In this document: piece by piece, positions 44,221 through 52,194 of the stretch | Position numbering within the stretch: the stretch's first letter is position 1 | Layout: every line of letters starts with the position of its first letter | Source of the DNA: Mesorhizobium amorphae | GTDB lineage: Bacteria; Pseudomonadota; Alphaproteobacteria; Rhizobiales; Rhizobiaceae | NCBI RefSeq assembly: GCF_014843845.1 | Contig: NZ_JHQS01000131.1 | Span: 81,315-145,314, forward strand | Reading direction: 5' to 3' | DNA: 64,000 nucleotides | Program-made: the position numbers and the translations under genes | The notes under the pieces: generated by a model | The model's database searches: none | Seen by the model: only the letters and a program-made list of their open reading frames with translations | Told to the model about the DNA's origin: nothing

Positions 44221-44616
44221 ATGAAGATTATTGCCTGCGGCAGCGTGCCGACCATTATCGCTCCGGACAAATACTTCACCGGCCGCGTGCTGCAGACACC
44301 GATCATCGAGAAGGAAGCGCCGGCCCGGCTCAGGGCGACCCTGGTCAGCTTCGAGCCTGGCGCACGCACCTTCTGGCACACGCACCCGCTTGGCCAAACG
44401 CTCTATGTCACATCAGGCGCCGGCCGCGCGCAGACTTGGGGCGGCCCGATCCAGGAGATCAAAGCCGGCGACGTCATCTCGTTCGATCCCGGCGAAAAGC
44501 ACTGGCATGGCGCCGGCGCGCAAACGGCGATGACGCATATCGCCATGCAGGAGGCGCTCGACGGCGTCCACGCGGACTGGCTGGAACAGGTCACCGACGA
44601 GCAGTTTGGTGATTGA
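44221..44616 (+). CDS. Small cupin-domain protein (hydroxynitrile-lyase-like cupin type)
   Basis: 131 residues from the ATG at 44221. One cupin barrel: FEPGARTFWHTHPLGQTLYV (about 43-62) holds metal-binding His residues; AGDVISFDPGEKHWHGAG (about 82-99) holds the later His. The N-terminus (YFTGRVLQTPI) and the WHTHPLGQTLYVTSG pattern match small metal-dependent cupins such as bacterial hydroxynitrile lyases and carboxymuconolactone-associated cupins. Enzymatic role is not certain. The 150 bp upstream have no recognised gene. Confidence 0.88.
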   Translation: MKIIACGSVPTIIAPDKYFTGRVLQTPIIEKEAPARLRATLVSFEPGARTFWHTHPLGQTLYVTSGAGRAQTWGGPIQEIKAGDVISFDPGEKHWHGAGAQTAMTHIAMQEALDGVHADWLEQVTDEQFGD

Positions 44617-44640
44617 ATCTTGTTGTTTTGAAACAAAAAA

Positions 44641-44665
44641 CCCGGCCGTCCGCGGCCGGGTTTTT
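44641..44665. terminator. Bidirectional terminator between the cupin gene and aspartate aminotransferase
   Basis: CCCGGCC and GGCCGGG pair around GTCCGC, with A6 before and T5 after, so it works on both strands. It separates the convergent genes at 44221-44616 and 44689-45891. Confidence 0.88.
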
Positions 44666-44688
44666 CTTGGCAGCAACACGATGCCCAA

Positions 44689-45891
44689 TCAGGTCAGTGA
44701 GGCAGTGAAACGCTGGATGCGGGTGCAGGCCTCTTCAAGCAGGGCCTCCGAGGTGGCGTAGGAGATGCGGAAGTTCGGGCCGAGGCCGAAGGCCGAGCCG
44801 AACACCACCGCCACGCCCTCGGCGTCCAGCAGCTCCGAACAGAAGGTCTCGTCGGTATCGATCACCTTGCCGGCCTTCGTCGTCTTGCCGATCAACTGCG
44901 CACAGGACGGATAGACATAGAAGGCGCCTTCCGGCGACGGGCATGTGATGCCGCGCGCCTGGTTGAGCATCGAGACGACAAGGTCGCGCCGGCCCTGGAA
45001 GATCGCCTTGTTTTTGGCGATGAAATCCTGCGGGCCGTTCAACGCCTCGACCGACGCCCATTGCGCGATGGTGCAGGCGCCTGAGGTCTGCTGGCCCTGG
45101 ATCATGTCCATTGCCTTGATCAGTGCTACCGGGCCCGCCGCGTAGCCGATGCGCCAGCCGGTCATGGCATAGGCTTTCGACACGCCGTTCATGGTCAGCG
45201 TGCGCTCGTAGAGCTTCGGCTCGACCTCGGCGATGGTTTTGAAGACGAAGTCGCCATAGGTCAGGTGCTCGTACATGTCGTCGGTCAGCGTCCAGACATG
45301 CGGATGCTTCAACAACACGTCGGCCAAAGCGCGCAGTTCGGCTTCGGTGTAGGCGGCGCCCGACGGGTTCGACGGCGAGTTCATCAAGAGCCATTTGGTC
45401 TTCGGCGTGATCGCCTTTTCCAGCACGTCCGCCGTCAGCTTGAAGCCGTTGTCGATCGAGGTGTCGGCAAAGGTCGACGTGCCGCCGCAGATCGCCACCA
45501 TTTCGGGATAGCTGACCCAGTAAGGGCGGGGGATGATGACCTCGTCGCCGGGGTTCAGCGTCGCCATGAAGGCATTGAACAGGATCTGCTTGCCGCCGGT
45601 GCCGACGATGGTCTGCTCCGGCCGGTAGTCGAGATTGTTCTCGCGCTTGAACTTCTTGGCAATCGCCTCGCGCAGCGGCGCGATGCCGGAGACCGGCGGA
45701 TATTTCGTCTCGCCGCGGCGGATCGCCTCGACCGCCGCGTTCTTGATGTTGTCGGGCGTATCGAAATCCGGCTCGCCGGCGCCCAGCCCGATCACGTCGC
45801 GGCCGGCATTTTTCAGCTCGCGCGCTTTCTGCGTCACCGCGATGGTCGCGGAGGGCTTTACGCGGGAAAGGGCGTCGGCAAGAAAGGCCAT
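44689..45891 (-). CDS. aatA: Aspartate aminotransferase (class I, Ib subgroup)
   Basis: 400 residues. PLP-dependent fold type I: N-terminal LADALSRVKPSATIAVTQKA, GLGAGEPDFDTP, NSPSNPSGAAY, TDDMYEHLTY, the PLP lysine in NGVSKAYAMTGWRIGY (K near 239) and the substrate-binding Arg in NFRISYATS near the C-terminus. This is the alphaproteobacterial Ib-type enzyme that links aspartate and glutamate with their oxoacids and often also accepts prephenate. Single gene. Confidence 0.95.
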   Translation of the reverse strand: MAFLADALSRVKPSATIAVTQKARELKNAGRDVIGLGAGEPDFDTPDNIKNAAVEAIRRGETKYPPVSGIAPLREAIAKKFKRENNLDYRPEQTIVGTGGKQILFNAFMATLNPGDEVIIPRPYWVSYPEMVAICGGTSTFADTSIDNGFKLTADVLEKAITPKTKWLLMNSPSNPSGAAYTEAELRALADVLLKHPHVWTLTDDMYEHLTYGDFVFKTIAEVEPKLYERTLTMNGVSKAYAMTGWRIGYAAGPVALIKAMDMIQGQQTSGACTIAQWASVEALNGPQDFIAKNKAIFQGRRDLVVSMLNQARGITCPSPEGAFYVYPSCAQLIGKTTKAGKVIDTDETFCSELLDAEGVAVVFGSAFGLGPNFRISYATSEALLEEACTRIQRFTASLT

Positions 45892-46091
45892 GACCAGATA
45901 TCTCCAGGGACGATCGGCGCGGCCAGGAGCGGCCGCGGCGCTTCTCTTGTCGCATCATGCCGCCAAGCGCAAGCATTGTCGGATGAGCCAGACCTCAAAT
46001 CCGCGGCAACAATAAATTCATCAACGGCCGGTAGAACCTTGGGCGGCAGGATCGCAACCCAAATTCCGCCAGTCTTGCGGAGCGAGGAACA

Positions 46092-46988
46092 GTGTCGCGT
46101 AGCATCGGGCTTGCCCACATCATCCGTCATGATGACGGCACCTCCAGCGGTGTCTGGGGCATCTATACGCTGCAGAGCGCCTTCCAGCCGATCTTCGCCT
46201 TCAAGGAAGGCAAGTTGTCGGTCGTCGCATTCGAGGGACTTATCCGGCCGTTTCGTGACGGCGAGCCGCAGGCGCCGATGGGCTTTTTCAGCACCTGTCC
46301 GGCAGCCGACCGCCTGCACATCGAGGCGCTGACCAGGACACTGCATCTCCTCAATGCCGGTGCCTGCCTGCCGGAAGAGGCATCGATCTTCATCAATTTC
46401 GACCCGTCGGTGTTCAGCGACCGCGCCATCGCCGACATGGCGCTGCGCGATATGAGGCTGGTGCTGCACGAGGCCGGCATCGATCCGCGCCGCATCGTCT
46501 GCGAGGTCACCGAGCAGAAGTCGGCATCTCAGGAAACCCTCTACAGCTTCGTCGAGGCGCTGAGGGCCAACGGCTTCCGCATCGCCGTCGACGACTACGG
46601 CGCCGACGATTCCGACATCAACCGCATCAAGGAGCTCAGGCCCGATATCGTCAAGTTCGACGCGCACTGGATCACGCAGTTGATGGAGTCCGGCGCCGGC
46701 TTTGCGCTGTTGACCGCGATGGTGACGAGCTTCGAACAGCAAGGCATCCGCACGGTATTCGAAGGCATCGAGGAAGGCTGGCAGCTCGAGTTGGCGGAAA
46801 AGTCCGGCGCTTCGATGGTGCAGGGCTTCGTGCTGGCGCGGCCGGAGCTTGCACCGACCAGTTTTCGTGGTTTCGGCAAGGACGTACAGGCGCAGGCGAC
46901 AGACGGCACGGCCAAGGCACCCGCCAGCCCGGCCGTGACGCCCTCGGGTCGGCCAGCGAGGGTGTTTGGGCGCAAGGTGGCGCCATGA
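46092..46988 (+). CDS. EAL-domain protein, first of a tandem pair
   Basis: 298 residues from the GTG at 46092. A stand-alone EAL domain: LQSAFQPIFAFKEGKLSVVA, FEGLIRP (catalytic Glu), FINFDPS (Asn), CEVTEQKSA (Glu), AVDDYGADDSDINRIKELRP (Asp pair), VKFDAHW (Lys), VFEGIEEG and MVQGFVLARP. Key residues are present although DFG-T is DYG-A, so c-di-GMP hydrolysis is possible but not assured. The last ~45 residues are Pro/Ala-rich. It overlaps the next gene by four bases. Confidence 0.9.
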   Translation: MSRSIGLAHIIRHDDGTSSGVWGIYTLQSAFQPIFAFKEGKLSVVAFEGLIRPFRDGEPQAPMGFFSTCPAADRLHIEALTRTLHLLNAGACLPEEASIFINFDPSVFSDRAIADMALRDMRLVLHEAGIDPRRIVCEVTEQKSASQETLYSFVEALRANGFRIAVDDYGADDSDINRIKELRPDIVKFDAHWITQLMESGAGFALLTAMVTSFEQQGIRTVFEGIEEGWQLELAEKSGASMVQGFVLARPELAPTSFRGFGKDVQAQATDGTAKAPASPAVTPSGRPARVFGRKVAP

Positions 46989-47845
46989 GCGGGCGGCCGG
47001 ACAGGCGGCGCGATGCCGCCGACGCGATCTTTGCCGACGAGGTCGGTATCGAATATGGCGTCTACGGCGCCTTCCGGCTGAGAAGCGCCTATCAGCCGAT
47101 CTTCACGCCGCGCAGCGGAACGCTGACGGCGGTCGCCGTCGAAGGGCTGATCGAGCCGCATCGCGCCGGCAGGCCGGTTGCCCCGCCAGTGTTCTTCGAT
47201 GGCATTGCGGCGGCGGATCGCCTGTTCGTCGAGACGATGTGCCGGATGCTGCATCTCAGGAACTTCCGCAACATCGGCGTCGAAGGGCTCGACCTGTTCT
47301 TCAACTACAATCCGCTGGTCAACGACCATCCCGGACGCGCGCTGGCCGAAATCCGGCTGATGACCAGGCATCTCGGCGACTTCGACCTCCATCCGGGCAT
47401 GCTGGTCTGCGAGATCACCGAGCAGGCGGCCGATGACAAGGTGCTTGTCAGCCTGGTCCATGAAATGCGCCGCCACGGCATCCGCATCGCCATAGACGAT
47501 TTCGGCACCGGGCACTCGACGGAGGAGCGGATTGCGCTGCTTTCGCCCGATATCGTCAAGATCGACGGTACATGGTTTGCGCAATTCTGCCGCCATGCCG
47601 CCGCCGAACGCTTCTTCCGGCCGCTGGTCTCGATGCTGCACGATCGCGGCGCCAAGGTGCTGGTCGAAGGCATCGAGCAATCGGTGCATCTGCGGGTGGC
47701 GCTCGACGGCGGCGTCGACCTGCTGCAGGGGTTCCACCTCGCTCGGCCGGCGCTGGCCGGCACGATCTTCAACGAAGAGCCGCTTTCCATCGAGGCGCTG
47801 CTCGGCATGGACAACAAGGTCGTGCCGTTGCATCAGCGGCGCTGA
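46985..47845 (+). CDS. EAL-domain protein, second of a tandem pair
   Basis: 286 residues. Stand-alone EAL domain with RSAYQPIFTPRSGTLTAVAV, VEGLIEP, FFNYNPL, CEITEQAAD, AIDDFGTGHSTEERIALLSP, VKIDGTW, VLVEGIEQSV and LLQGFHLARP. All metal and catalytic positions of active EAL phosphodiesterases seem to be kept, including DDFGTG, which is altered in its partner. The two proteins align over their full EAL domains, so the pair is a local duplication with translational coupling (ATGA overlap). They may form a heterodimer. Confidence 0.9.
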   Translation: MSGRPDRRRDAADAIFADEVGIEYGVYGAFRLRSAYQPIFTPRSGTLTAVAVEGLIEPHRAGRPVAPPVFFDGIAAADRLFVETMCRMLHLRNFRNIGVEGLDLFFNYNPLVNDHPGRALAEIRLMTRHLGDFDLHPGMLVCEITEQAADDKVLVSLVHEMRRHGIRIAIDDFGTGHSTEERIALLSPDIVKIDGTWFAQFCRHAAAERFFRPLVSMLHDRGAKVLVEGIEQSVHLRVALDGGVDLLQGFHLARPALAGTIFNEEPLSIEALLGMDNKVVPLHQRR

Positions 47846-47930
47846 TGGGAACGCCAAAACAAATCACTGGATGATCTCGTGCGCGTCGCGATAGAGCCTT
47901 GCAGCGGGCTGAACGCGCGAGGGAGCGGCG

Positions 47931-48539
47931 ATGATACTCTACGGAATGATCGACAGCGGCAATTGCTACAAGCCGCGCCTGCTGATGGCCAAGCTCGGCA
48001 TCGCCTTCACCAATGTCGAGGTGAGTTCGCACACCGGCGACACCCGCAAGGCCGACTATGTCGCCAAGAACCCGAACGCCATGGTGCCGCTGCTCGAGCT
48101 CGACGACGGCAGGCGGCTCGCCGAATCCAACGCCATCCTGCTTTATCTTGCCGAAGGCACGCGCTTCCTGCCGGCCGACCGCTACCAGCGGGGGCTTGCC
48201 TATCAGTGGCTGTTCTTCGAGCAGTACAGCCACGAGCCTTACATCGCCGTGCGCAAGGCGCTGCTGACCTTCCCTGAAAGAGCTGGGGATGCGACGCCGG
48301 AGCGGCTGGCGCTGACGCTGGAGCGCGGCAACAAGGCGCTCGGCGTGATGAACCGGCATCTGCAGGAAAACAACTTCTTCGCGGGCAGCGCGTTCAGCGT
48401 CGCCGACATTGCGCTCTATGCCTATACGCACACGGCCGAGATGGGCGGCTTCCAGCTCGATGCCTATCCGGCAGTGTCCGCCTGGCTGAAGCGTGTCGAG
48501 GCGGATCCGGGGCATGTGGCGATCGAGTGGCTGCCCTGA
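47931..48539 (+). CDS. Glutathione S-transferase family protein
   Basis: 202 residues from ATG 47931, after GGGAGCGG. N-terminal thioredoxin-like domain (LYGMIDSGNCYKPRLLMAKL, then NPNAMVPLLELDDG and ESNAILLYLAEGT) and the helical C-terminal domain (WLFFEQYSHEPYIAVRKALL, FSVADIALYAYTHTAEMGGF). The Ser/Asn near SGNCYK replaces the usual catalytic Tyr/Ser position of classic GSTs. Detoxification role is typical; substrate unknown. Confidence 0.9.
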   Translation: MILYGMIDSGNCYKPRLLMAKLGIAFTNVEVSSHTGDTRKADYVAKNPNAMVPLLELDDGRRLAESNAILLYLAEGTRFLPADRYQRGLAYQWLFFEQYSHEPYIAVRKALLTFPERAGDATPERLALTLERGNKALGVMNRHLQENNFFAGSAFSVADIALYAYTHTAEMGGFQLDAYPAVSAWLKRVEADPGHVAIEWLP

Positions 48540-48584
48540 TTAATCTCAGCAACGTCGACGATTAGCGAAAGCTTCTGCGAAAGC

Positions 48585-48750
48585 GTCCTTCTCCCCGTGA
48601 CGGGGAGAAGATGGCGGCAGCCAGATGAGGGGCGGAGCCAGCCGTCGTCGTAGTCGTGCTTGGCTCCGCGATGGATAGTCCTGAGGCGTCGCGCTGCCCC
48701 TCATCGCCCTGCCTGGCACTTCTCCCCGCATAGTGACGGGGGGAAGACGC
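48585..48750. repeat. Composite palindromic repeat, outward-facing half-units
   Basis: The same two units as at 27911-28067, but in the reverse arrangement: CTTCTCCCCGTGACGGGGAG with GATGGCGGCAGCCAGATGAG first, then GCGCTGCCCCTCATCGCC with CTTCTCCCCGC...GGGGGGAAG. It occupies the gap between the GST gene and cspA. No gene is seen in 48540-48988. Confidence 0.8.
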
Positions 48751-48793
48751 CGCGTCACCGGTTTGGCCAATTGTCGGCGTCTGAAATTCAGAC

Positions 48794-48823
48794 AAATAAA
48801 AAGGCGGGATAAAATCCCGCCTT
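48794..48823 (-). terminator. Terminator of cspA
   Basis: On the minus strand AAGGCGGGAT pairs with ATCCCGCCTT over 10 bp around a three-base loop, followed by TTTTTATTTG. It lies about 165 bases after the cspA stop, leaving a long 3' untranslated region. Confidence 0.8.
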
Positions 48824-48988
48824 CCCATTCCGGTAGCCTGATCGGGAGCGTTGGGGCCGGGCCGGCAGCAATCCGCTGCTTCGGCTTGTCGCGTTCCTTC
48901 CGCTCCGGCGCGCTTCTCGCGCGACCGTCAGTACATCCGTGACTTGCCGCGCGCCCCGAACCTTCGTCCGGCGCGCGCTATCGCCAAA

Positions 48989-49201
48989 TCAGGCTGCCTT
49001 GCTCAGAGATCCAGCAGCGGACTTGCCGGTGCGGCGGTCCTGCTCGATCTCGAAGTTGATCTTCTGGCCTTCGACCAGGGTCGACAGTCCAGCGCGCTCG
49101 ACAGCGGAGATGTGGACGAAAACGTCCGCGCCGCCCGCGTCAGGCTGAATGAAGCCGAAGCCCTTGGTGGCGTTGAACCACTTGACCGTACCAGTTGCCA
49201 T
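48989..49201 (-). CDS. cspA: Cold-shock protein
   Basis: 70 residues, one cold-shock domain: MATGTVKWFNATKGFGFIQP contains RNP1 (KGFGFI) and DVFVHI is RNP2. It binds single-stranded RNA and DNA as a chaperone; rhizobia carry several. The C-terminal tail SAAGSLSKAA is short. The transcript has a long 5' leader with a small ORF and a 3' region ending at 48794. Confidence 0.96.
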   Translation of the reverse strand: MATGTVKWFNATKGFGFIQPDAGGADVFVHISAVERAGLSTLVEGQKINFEIEQDRRTGKSAAGSLSKAA

Positions 49202-49338
49202 TTCGATAGTCCTTCACATTTGCTTTAGTTTGACCGGACCGAGGTCCAGCCGGTGGTATCGAGATTTTGGAGATAGACGTCAGCAAACGCGAAGATCGCG
49301 AGGCCCGATCGATCGGCCGAAATATCAATGGAAGGCAT
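49202..49338 (-). promoter_or_regulatory. cspA 5' leader with a 37-codon open frame
   Basis: A frame from the ATG at 49338 to the TAA at 49227-49225 (MPSIDISADRSGLAIFAFAD...) ends 24 bases before cspA. Long structured leaders are usual for cold-shock genes. The frame could be a leader ORF or chance. In 49339-49535, between this leader and the divergent gene at 49536, I see no other gene. Confidence 0.35.
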
Positions 49339-49535
49339 ATAGGCTGTTTCCGCATCGAAAACAAGACTGTGTGAGAAGAGCGTGATTGCGGTATTGTGCA
49401 ACCGCCGCCCCAATCGCGTGGAAGCGTGGCGATTGGATCGCGTGCCTTTGGAGGCTACGCATCGCGCTTTCCCGAAAAATCGATTGCGATTTTCGGGTTG
49501 ATGCGGCGGGCACCGATCGGGTTTGGGAGAGGGCC

Positions 49536-49865
49536 ATGAAAACGATTCTGCTTGCCGCCTGCCTGACGCTGGTGGCCGTCGGGGCGCAGGCGGCTTCGCG
49601 CTATGATCCGACACGCATGAGCTGCGGCAAGGTGCAGGCGACGATCGCGCGCCAGGGCGCGGTCATCCTGCGTTACCAGTCGGCGCGCGTGCCGGGCCTG
49701 CCGCTCTACAATCGCTATGTGCAGAACGAGCGCTTCTGCGACATCGGTGAGATCAGGGCTCGCGCCTACGTGCCAAGCGCCGACACGAAATCCTGTCCGG
49801 TCTATATCTGCAAGCGGCCGGATTTCGACCGCCACTTCCGTCGCCGCATCCTCAAGCACAACTAA
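49536..49865 (+). CDS. Small exported protein of unknown function
   Basis: 109 residues from the ATG at 49536, after GGGAGAGGG. Signal peptide MKTILLAACLTLVAVGAQAA; the mature 90 residues have four cysteines (SCGKVQATI, RFCDIG, SCPVYICKR) likely forming two disulfides, and a basic C-terminus (HFRRRILKHN). Conserved small periplasmic proteins of this type are common in rhizobia. Convergent with ogt, 11 bp apart. Confidence 0.8.
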   Translation: MKTILLAACLTLVAVGAQAASRYDPTRMSCGKVQATIARQGAVILRYQSARVPGLPLYNRYVQNERFCDIGEIRARAYVPSADTKSCPVYICKRPDFDRHFRRRILKHN

Positions 49866-49876
49866 GGCAGCTTGTA

Positions 49877-50443
49877 TCAGAACCCGAAAGAAGCCTGCGC
49901 GGCCGGCGGCGGGCCGACGCGCACGCCTTCCATGGCCAGCATCTTTTCCTTGGTGGCCGAGCCGCCGGGCGCCGAAAAGCCGCCGATCTTGCCGCCGGCG
50001 GCAAGGATGCGGTGGCACGGGATGACCAGCGGCACCGGATTGGCGCCAAGCGCCGCCCCGGTTTCGCGGGGCAAGCCGGCATGGCCGGCGCGCTTGGCCA
50101 ATTCGCCATAGGTGGTGGTTTCGCCGTAGCCGAGTTTTCGTGCCGCGTCATAGATGGCGAGGCGGAAATCGTCGACACCGGCGAGATCGACCGGCACGCC
50201 GGAGAAATCGACGTCCTCGCCCGCGGCATAGGCCTTGATCGAGGCGATCAGCTCGACAACCCAGCGTGGCTGTTCACCCGATGCAGCAACACCGGGGTGG
50301 CGCAGCAGCCTGCGTTCCACCGTGTCGCGGTTGCGCTCCGGCAGGCAGAGCCGCATCAGGCCCGCCTCGCTCCAGGCGATGCCCATGAAGCCGAGCACGG
50401 TTTCGAAGACCGCATGGCCGGCGGCGTGAGAGGTGGTTCCCAT
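49877..50443 (-). CDS. ogt: Methylated-DNA--protein-cysteine methyltransferase
   Basis: 188 residues. The C-terminal catalytic domain has YGETTTYGELAKRAGHAGLP, ANPVPLVIPCHRILAAGGKI with the acceptor Cys in PCHRI (about 142), and GGFSAPGG. The N-terminal domain is the small ribonuclease-like part. It repairs O6-alkylguanine by a suicide transfer. No Ada transcription-factor domain is present. Confidence 0.95.
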   Translation of the reverse strand: MGTTSHAAGHAVFETVLGFMGIAWSEAGLMRLCLPERNRDTVERRLLRHPGVAASGEQPRWVVELIASIKAYAAGEDVDFSGVPVDLAGVDDFRLAIYDAARKLGYGETTTYGELAKRAGHAGLPRETGAALGANPVPLVIPCHRILAAGGKIGGFSAPGGSATKEKMLAMEGVRVGPPPAAQASFGF

Positions 50444-50602
50444 GACATGCTCCTTCCGTGGATGGGAGGGAATTCAGTACAAATCAGGAACAATATGGCA
50501 GTTCCCGGTCGCTCCGACCACCCGAAAACCTTCTGCTGGCCCGGATTGCCGGAGGAAAAGCGCTGGTGTAAGGACTTCTTAACAACCCGATGAACCGGAC
50601 CC

Positions 50603-51517
50603 GTGCGCGGCTTGCCATCAAAATTCTTCTTTTCTGCGATCGGCGTGCTCATCGCCGCGGCCGGCCTGAGCGGCTGCACCTCGACGTCGCAGATGAAGGC
50701 GGCGCCAGCGCTTGCCGCGGCCGCCACCCCAGCCGTCGAGGACGACAGCCCGACACTGGCATTGCCCGACACGGTAGCGGTGCTGCCGGAATCGTCCGGC
50801 CTGGTCCCGGTGCAGACGGCGGCGCTGACCGGCGATGCTGTCACCGCGACGCCAGGAGAGCCCTTGCCGCCACCGACGCAGCCGGCAGCCTTTGCCGGGC
50901 CGACGCCGCTGGCCGCCCAGCCCGCGGTGATGGCTGGAACCTCTCCGACCAGCCCTGGTTCGGTCGAGCCGGCGCCTGTTTATGCAACGGCAGCGATGGC
51001 CATGCCGGTCACCGGACAGACGGTCAAGACAGCCGCTATGCCCGGCGTCCAGCAGGTCGCCTATGTCGTGCCTGAGAACCCGGCCCTGCTTGCCCCGGCC
51101 GGCCCACCGGTCGAGCACGCGACAGGCCCCCGCGGCGAGATCGAGCGGTTGATCGAGAAATATTCCGCGCTCTACCAGGTGCCGGTCGACCTGGTGCGCC
51201 ATGTCGTCAACCGCGAGAGCACCTTCAACCCGAAGGCCTATAATCGCGGCCATTGGGGGTTGATGCAGATCAAGCACGCCACGGCGCGCGGCATGGGCTA
51301 TCTTGGGCCGGCAGCCGGCCTGTTCGATGCCGAGACCAATCTGAAATACGCGGTCAAGTATCTGCGTGGTGCCTGGCTGGTGTCGGGCGGCAACGCCAAG
51401 CGCGCCGACCAGCTCTACCAGAGCGGCTATTATTACGACGCCAGGCGCAAGGGCCTGCTCGAGGCGACCGGCCTCGGCACCGACCGCACGCGGCGGCGCT
51501 TGCCGCCCGATGCCTGA
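50603..51517 (+). CDS. Lytic transglycosylase lipoprotein (SLT domain)
   Basis: 304 residues from the GTG at 50603. Lipoprotein signal with lipobox LSGC (KFFFSAIGVLIAAAGLSGC), then about 130 residues rich in Ala, Pro and Thr, and a C-terminal SLT domain: IEKYSALYQVPVDLVRHVVN, RESTFNPKAYNRGHWGLMQI (catalytic Glu near 203) and the NLKYAVKYLRGAWLVSGGNA block. Such enzymes cleave peptidoglycan glycan strands. Followed after 5 bases by a GNAT gene, so the two may be co-transcribed. Confidence 0.9.
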   Translation: MRGLPSKFFFSAIGVLIAAAGLSGCTSTSQMKAAPALAAAATPAVEDDSPTLALPDTVAVLPESSGLVPVQTAALTGDAVTATPGEPLPPPTQPAAFAGPTPLAAQPAVMAGTSPTSPGSVEPAPVYATAAMAMPVTGQTVKTAAMPGVQQVAYVVPENPALLAPAGPPVEHATGPRGEIERLIEKYSALYQVPVDLVRHVVNRESTFNPKAYNRGHWGLMQIKHATARGMGYLGPAAGLFDAETNLKYAVKYLRGAWLVSGGNAKRADQLYQSGYYYDARRKGLLEATGLGTDRTRRRLPPDA

Positions 51518-51522
51518 GCACG

Positions 51523-52011
51523 ATGCCTGAACCGCGTCCGCCGGCACCAGACGACATCCGGCTGCGCAAGATCCTCGACGACACGCTGCTGCCACCGCGC
51601 TGGCCCGAAGGCTTTGTCATGCGCGGCTTCGCGGCGGCCGATGCGGTGCCGCTGCACGCCCTACTGACAGAAGTCTTCGATGATGGCGCCGACGGGCCGT
51701 TCGAGGAATGGTGGCCACGAATTTCCGATGATGCGGAGTTCGACCCGGCTTTGTGTTTCCTCGTCATCGACGGCAAGGGGCGGCTGACGGCTGCCGCACT
51801 TTGCTGGGCAACGGCCTTCGTGAAAGACCTCGCCGTCCATCCCGAGGCACGCGGCCTGGGCATCGGCGAGGCGTTGATGCGGCACGCCTTCCTCGCCTTT
51901 CGCGACCGGGGCGCCTCTCATGTCGACCTGAAGACCAACACGGTGGAGAATGCCGCCGCTGTCAGGCTCTACGAGCGGCTGGGCATGATACCGGTCGCCT
52001 GGGAAGGTTAA
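51523..52011 (+). CDS. GNAT-family N-acetyltransferase
   Basis: 162 residues from the ATG at 51523. The acetyl-CoA pyrophosphate loop reads VKDLAVHPEARGLGIGEALM (R/Q-x-x-G-x-G/A pattern), preceded by FLVIDGKGRLTAAALCWATA and followed by DLKTNTVENAAAVRLYERLG. The first ~30 residues are an extra N-terminal arm. Substrate unknown. Directly downstream of the lytic transglycosylase gene. Confidence 0.9.
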   Translation: MPEPRPPAPDDIRLRKILDDTLLPPRWPEGFVMRGFAAADAVPLHALLTEVFDDGADGPFEEWWPRISDDAEFDPALCFLVIDGKGRLTAAALCWATAFVKDLAVHPEARGLGIGEALMRHAFLAFRDRGASHVDLKTNTVENAAAVRLYERLGMIPVAWEG

Positions 52012-52081
52012 GTCCCCGTTTACCAAGATTTTGGCGCTGTCTTGTCATCGCGACGCTTAGCGGTGGGAAGCATGGCGGCTT

Positions 52082-52097
52082 TGTGAACCGCTTCACA
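52082..52097. promoter_or_regulatory. Perfect CRP-type palindrome upstream of the haem peroxidase
   Basis: TGTGA-ACCGCT-TCACA equals the classical CRP consensus TGTGA-N6-TCACA. It lies 98 bases before the peroxidase ATG. The surrounding 24 bases recur almost unchanged at 53947-53970 beyond the gene. Confidence 0.6.
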
Positions 52098-52194
52098 GCG
52101 TCCGGCAAAAAGTAACTGCTAATAGATTTACGTCACGCAGTGCATCTGACCAAATATTTTGGATAGTCGAATTTCAAAATGGAGGGACGAGACT

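Noticed and set aside
43800..44381. Minus-strand open frame overlapping the ICMT-like gene
   Set aside because: Antisense to the membrane methyltransferase at 43509 and lacking any recognisable motif.
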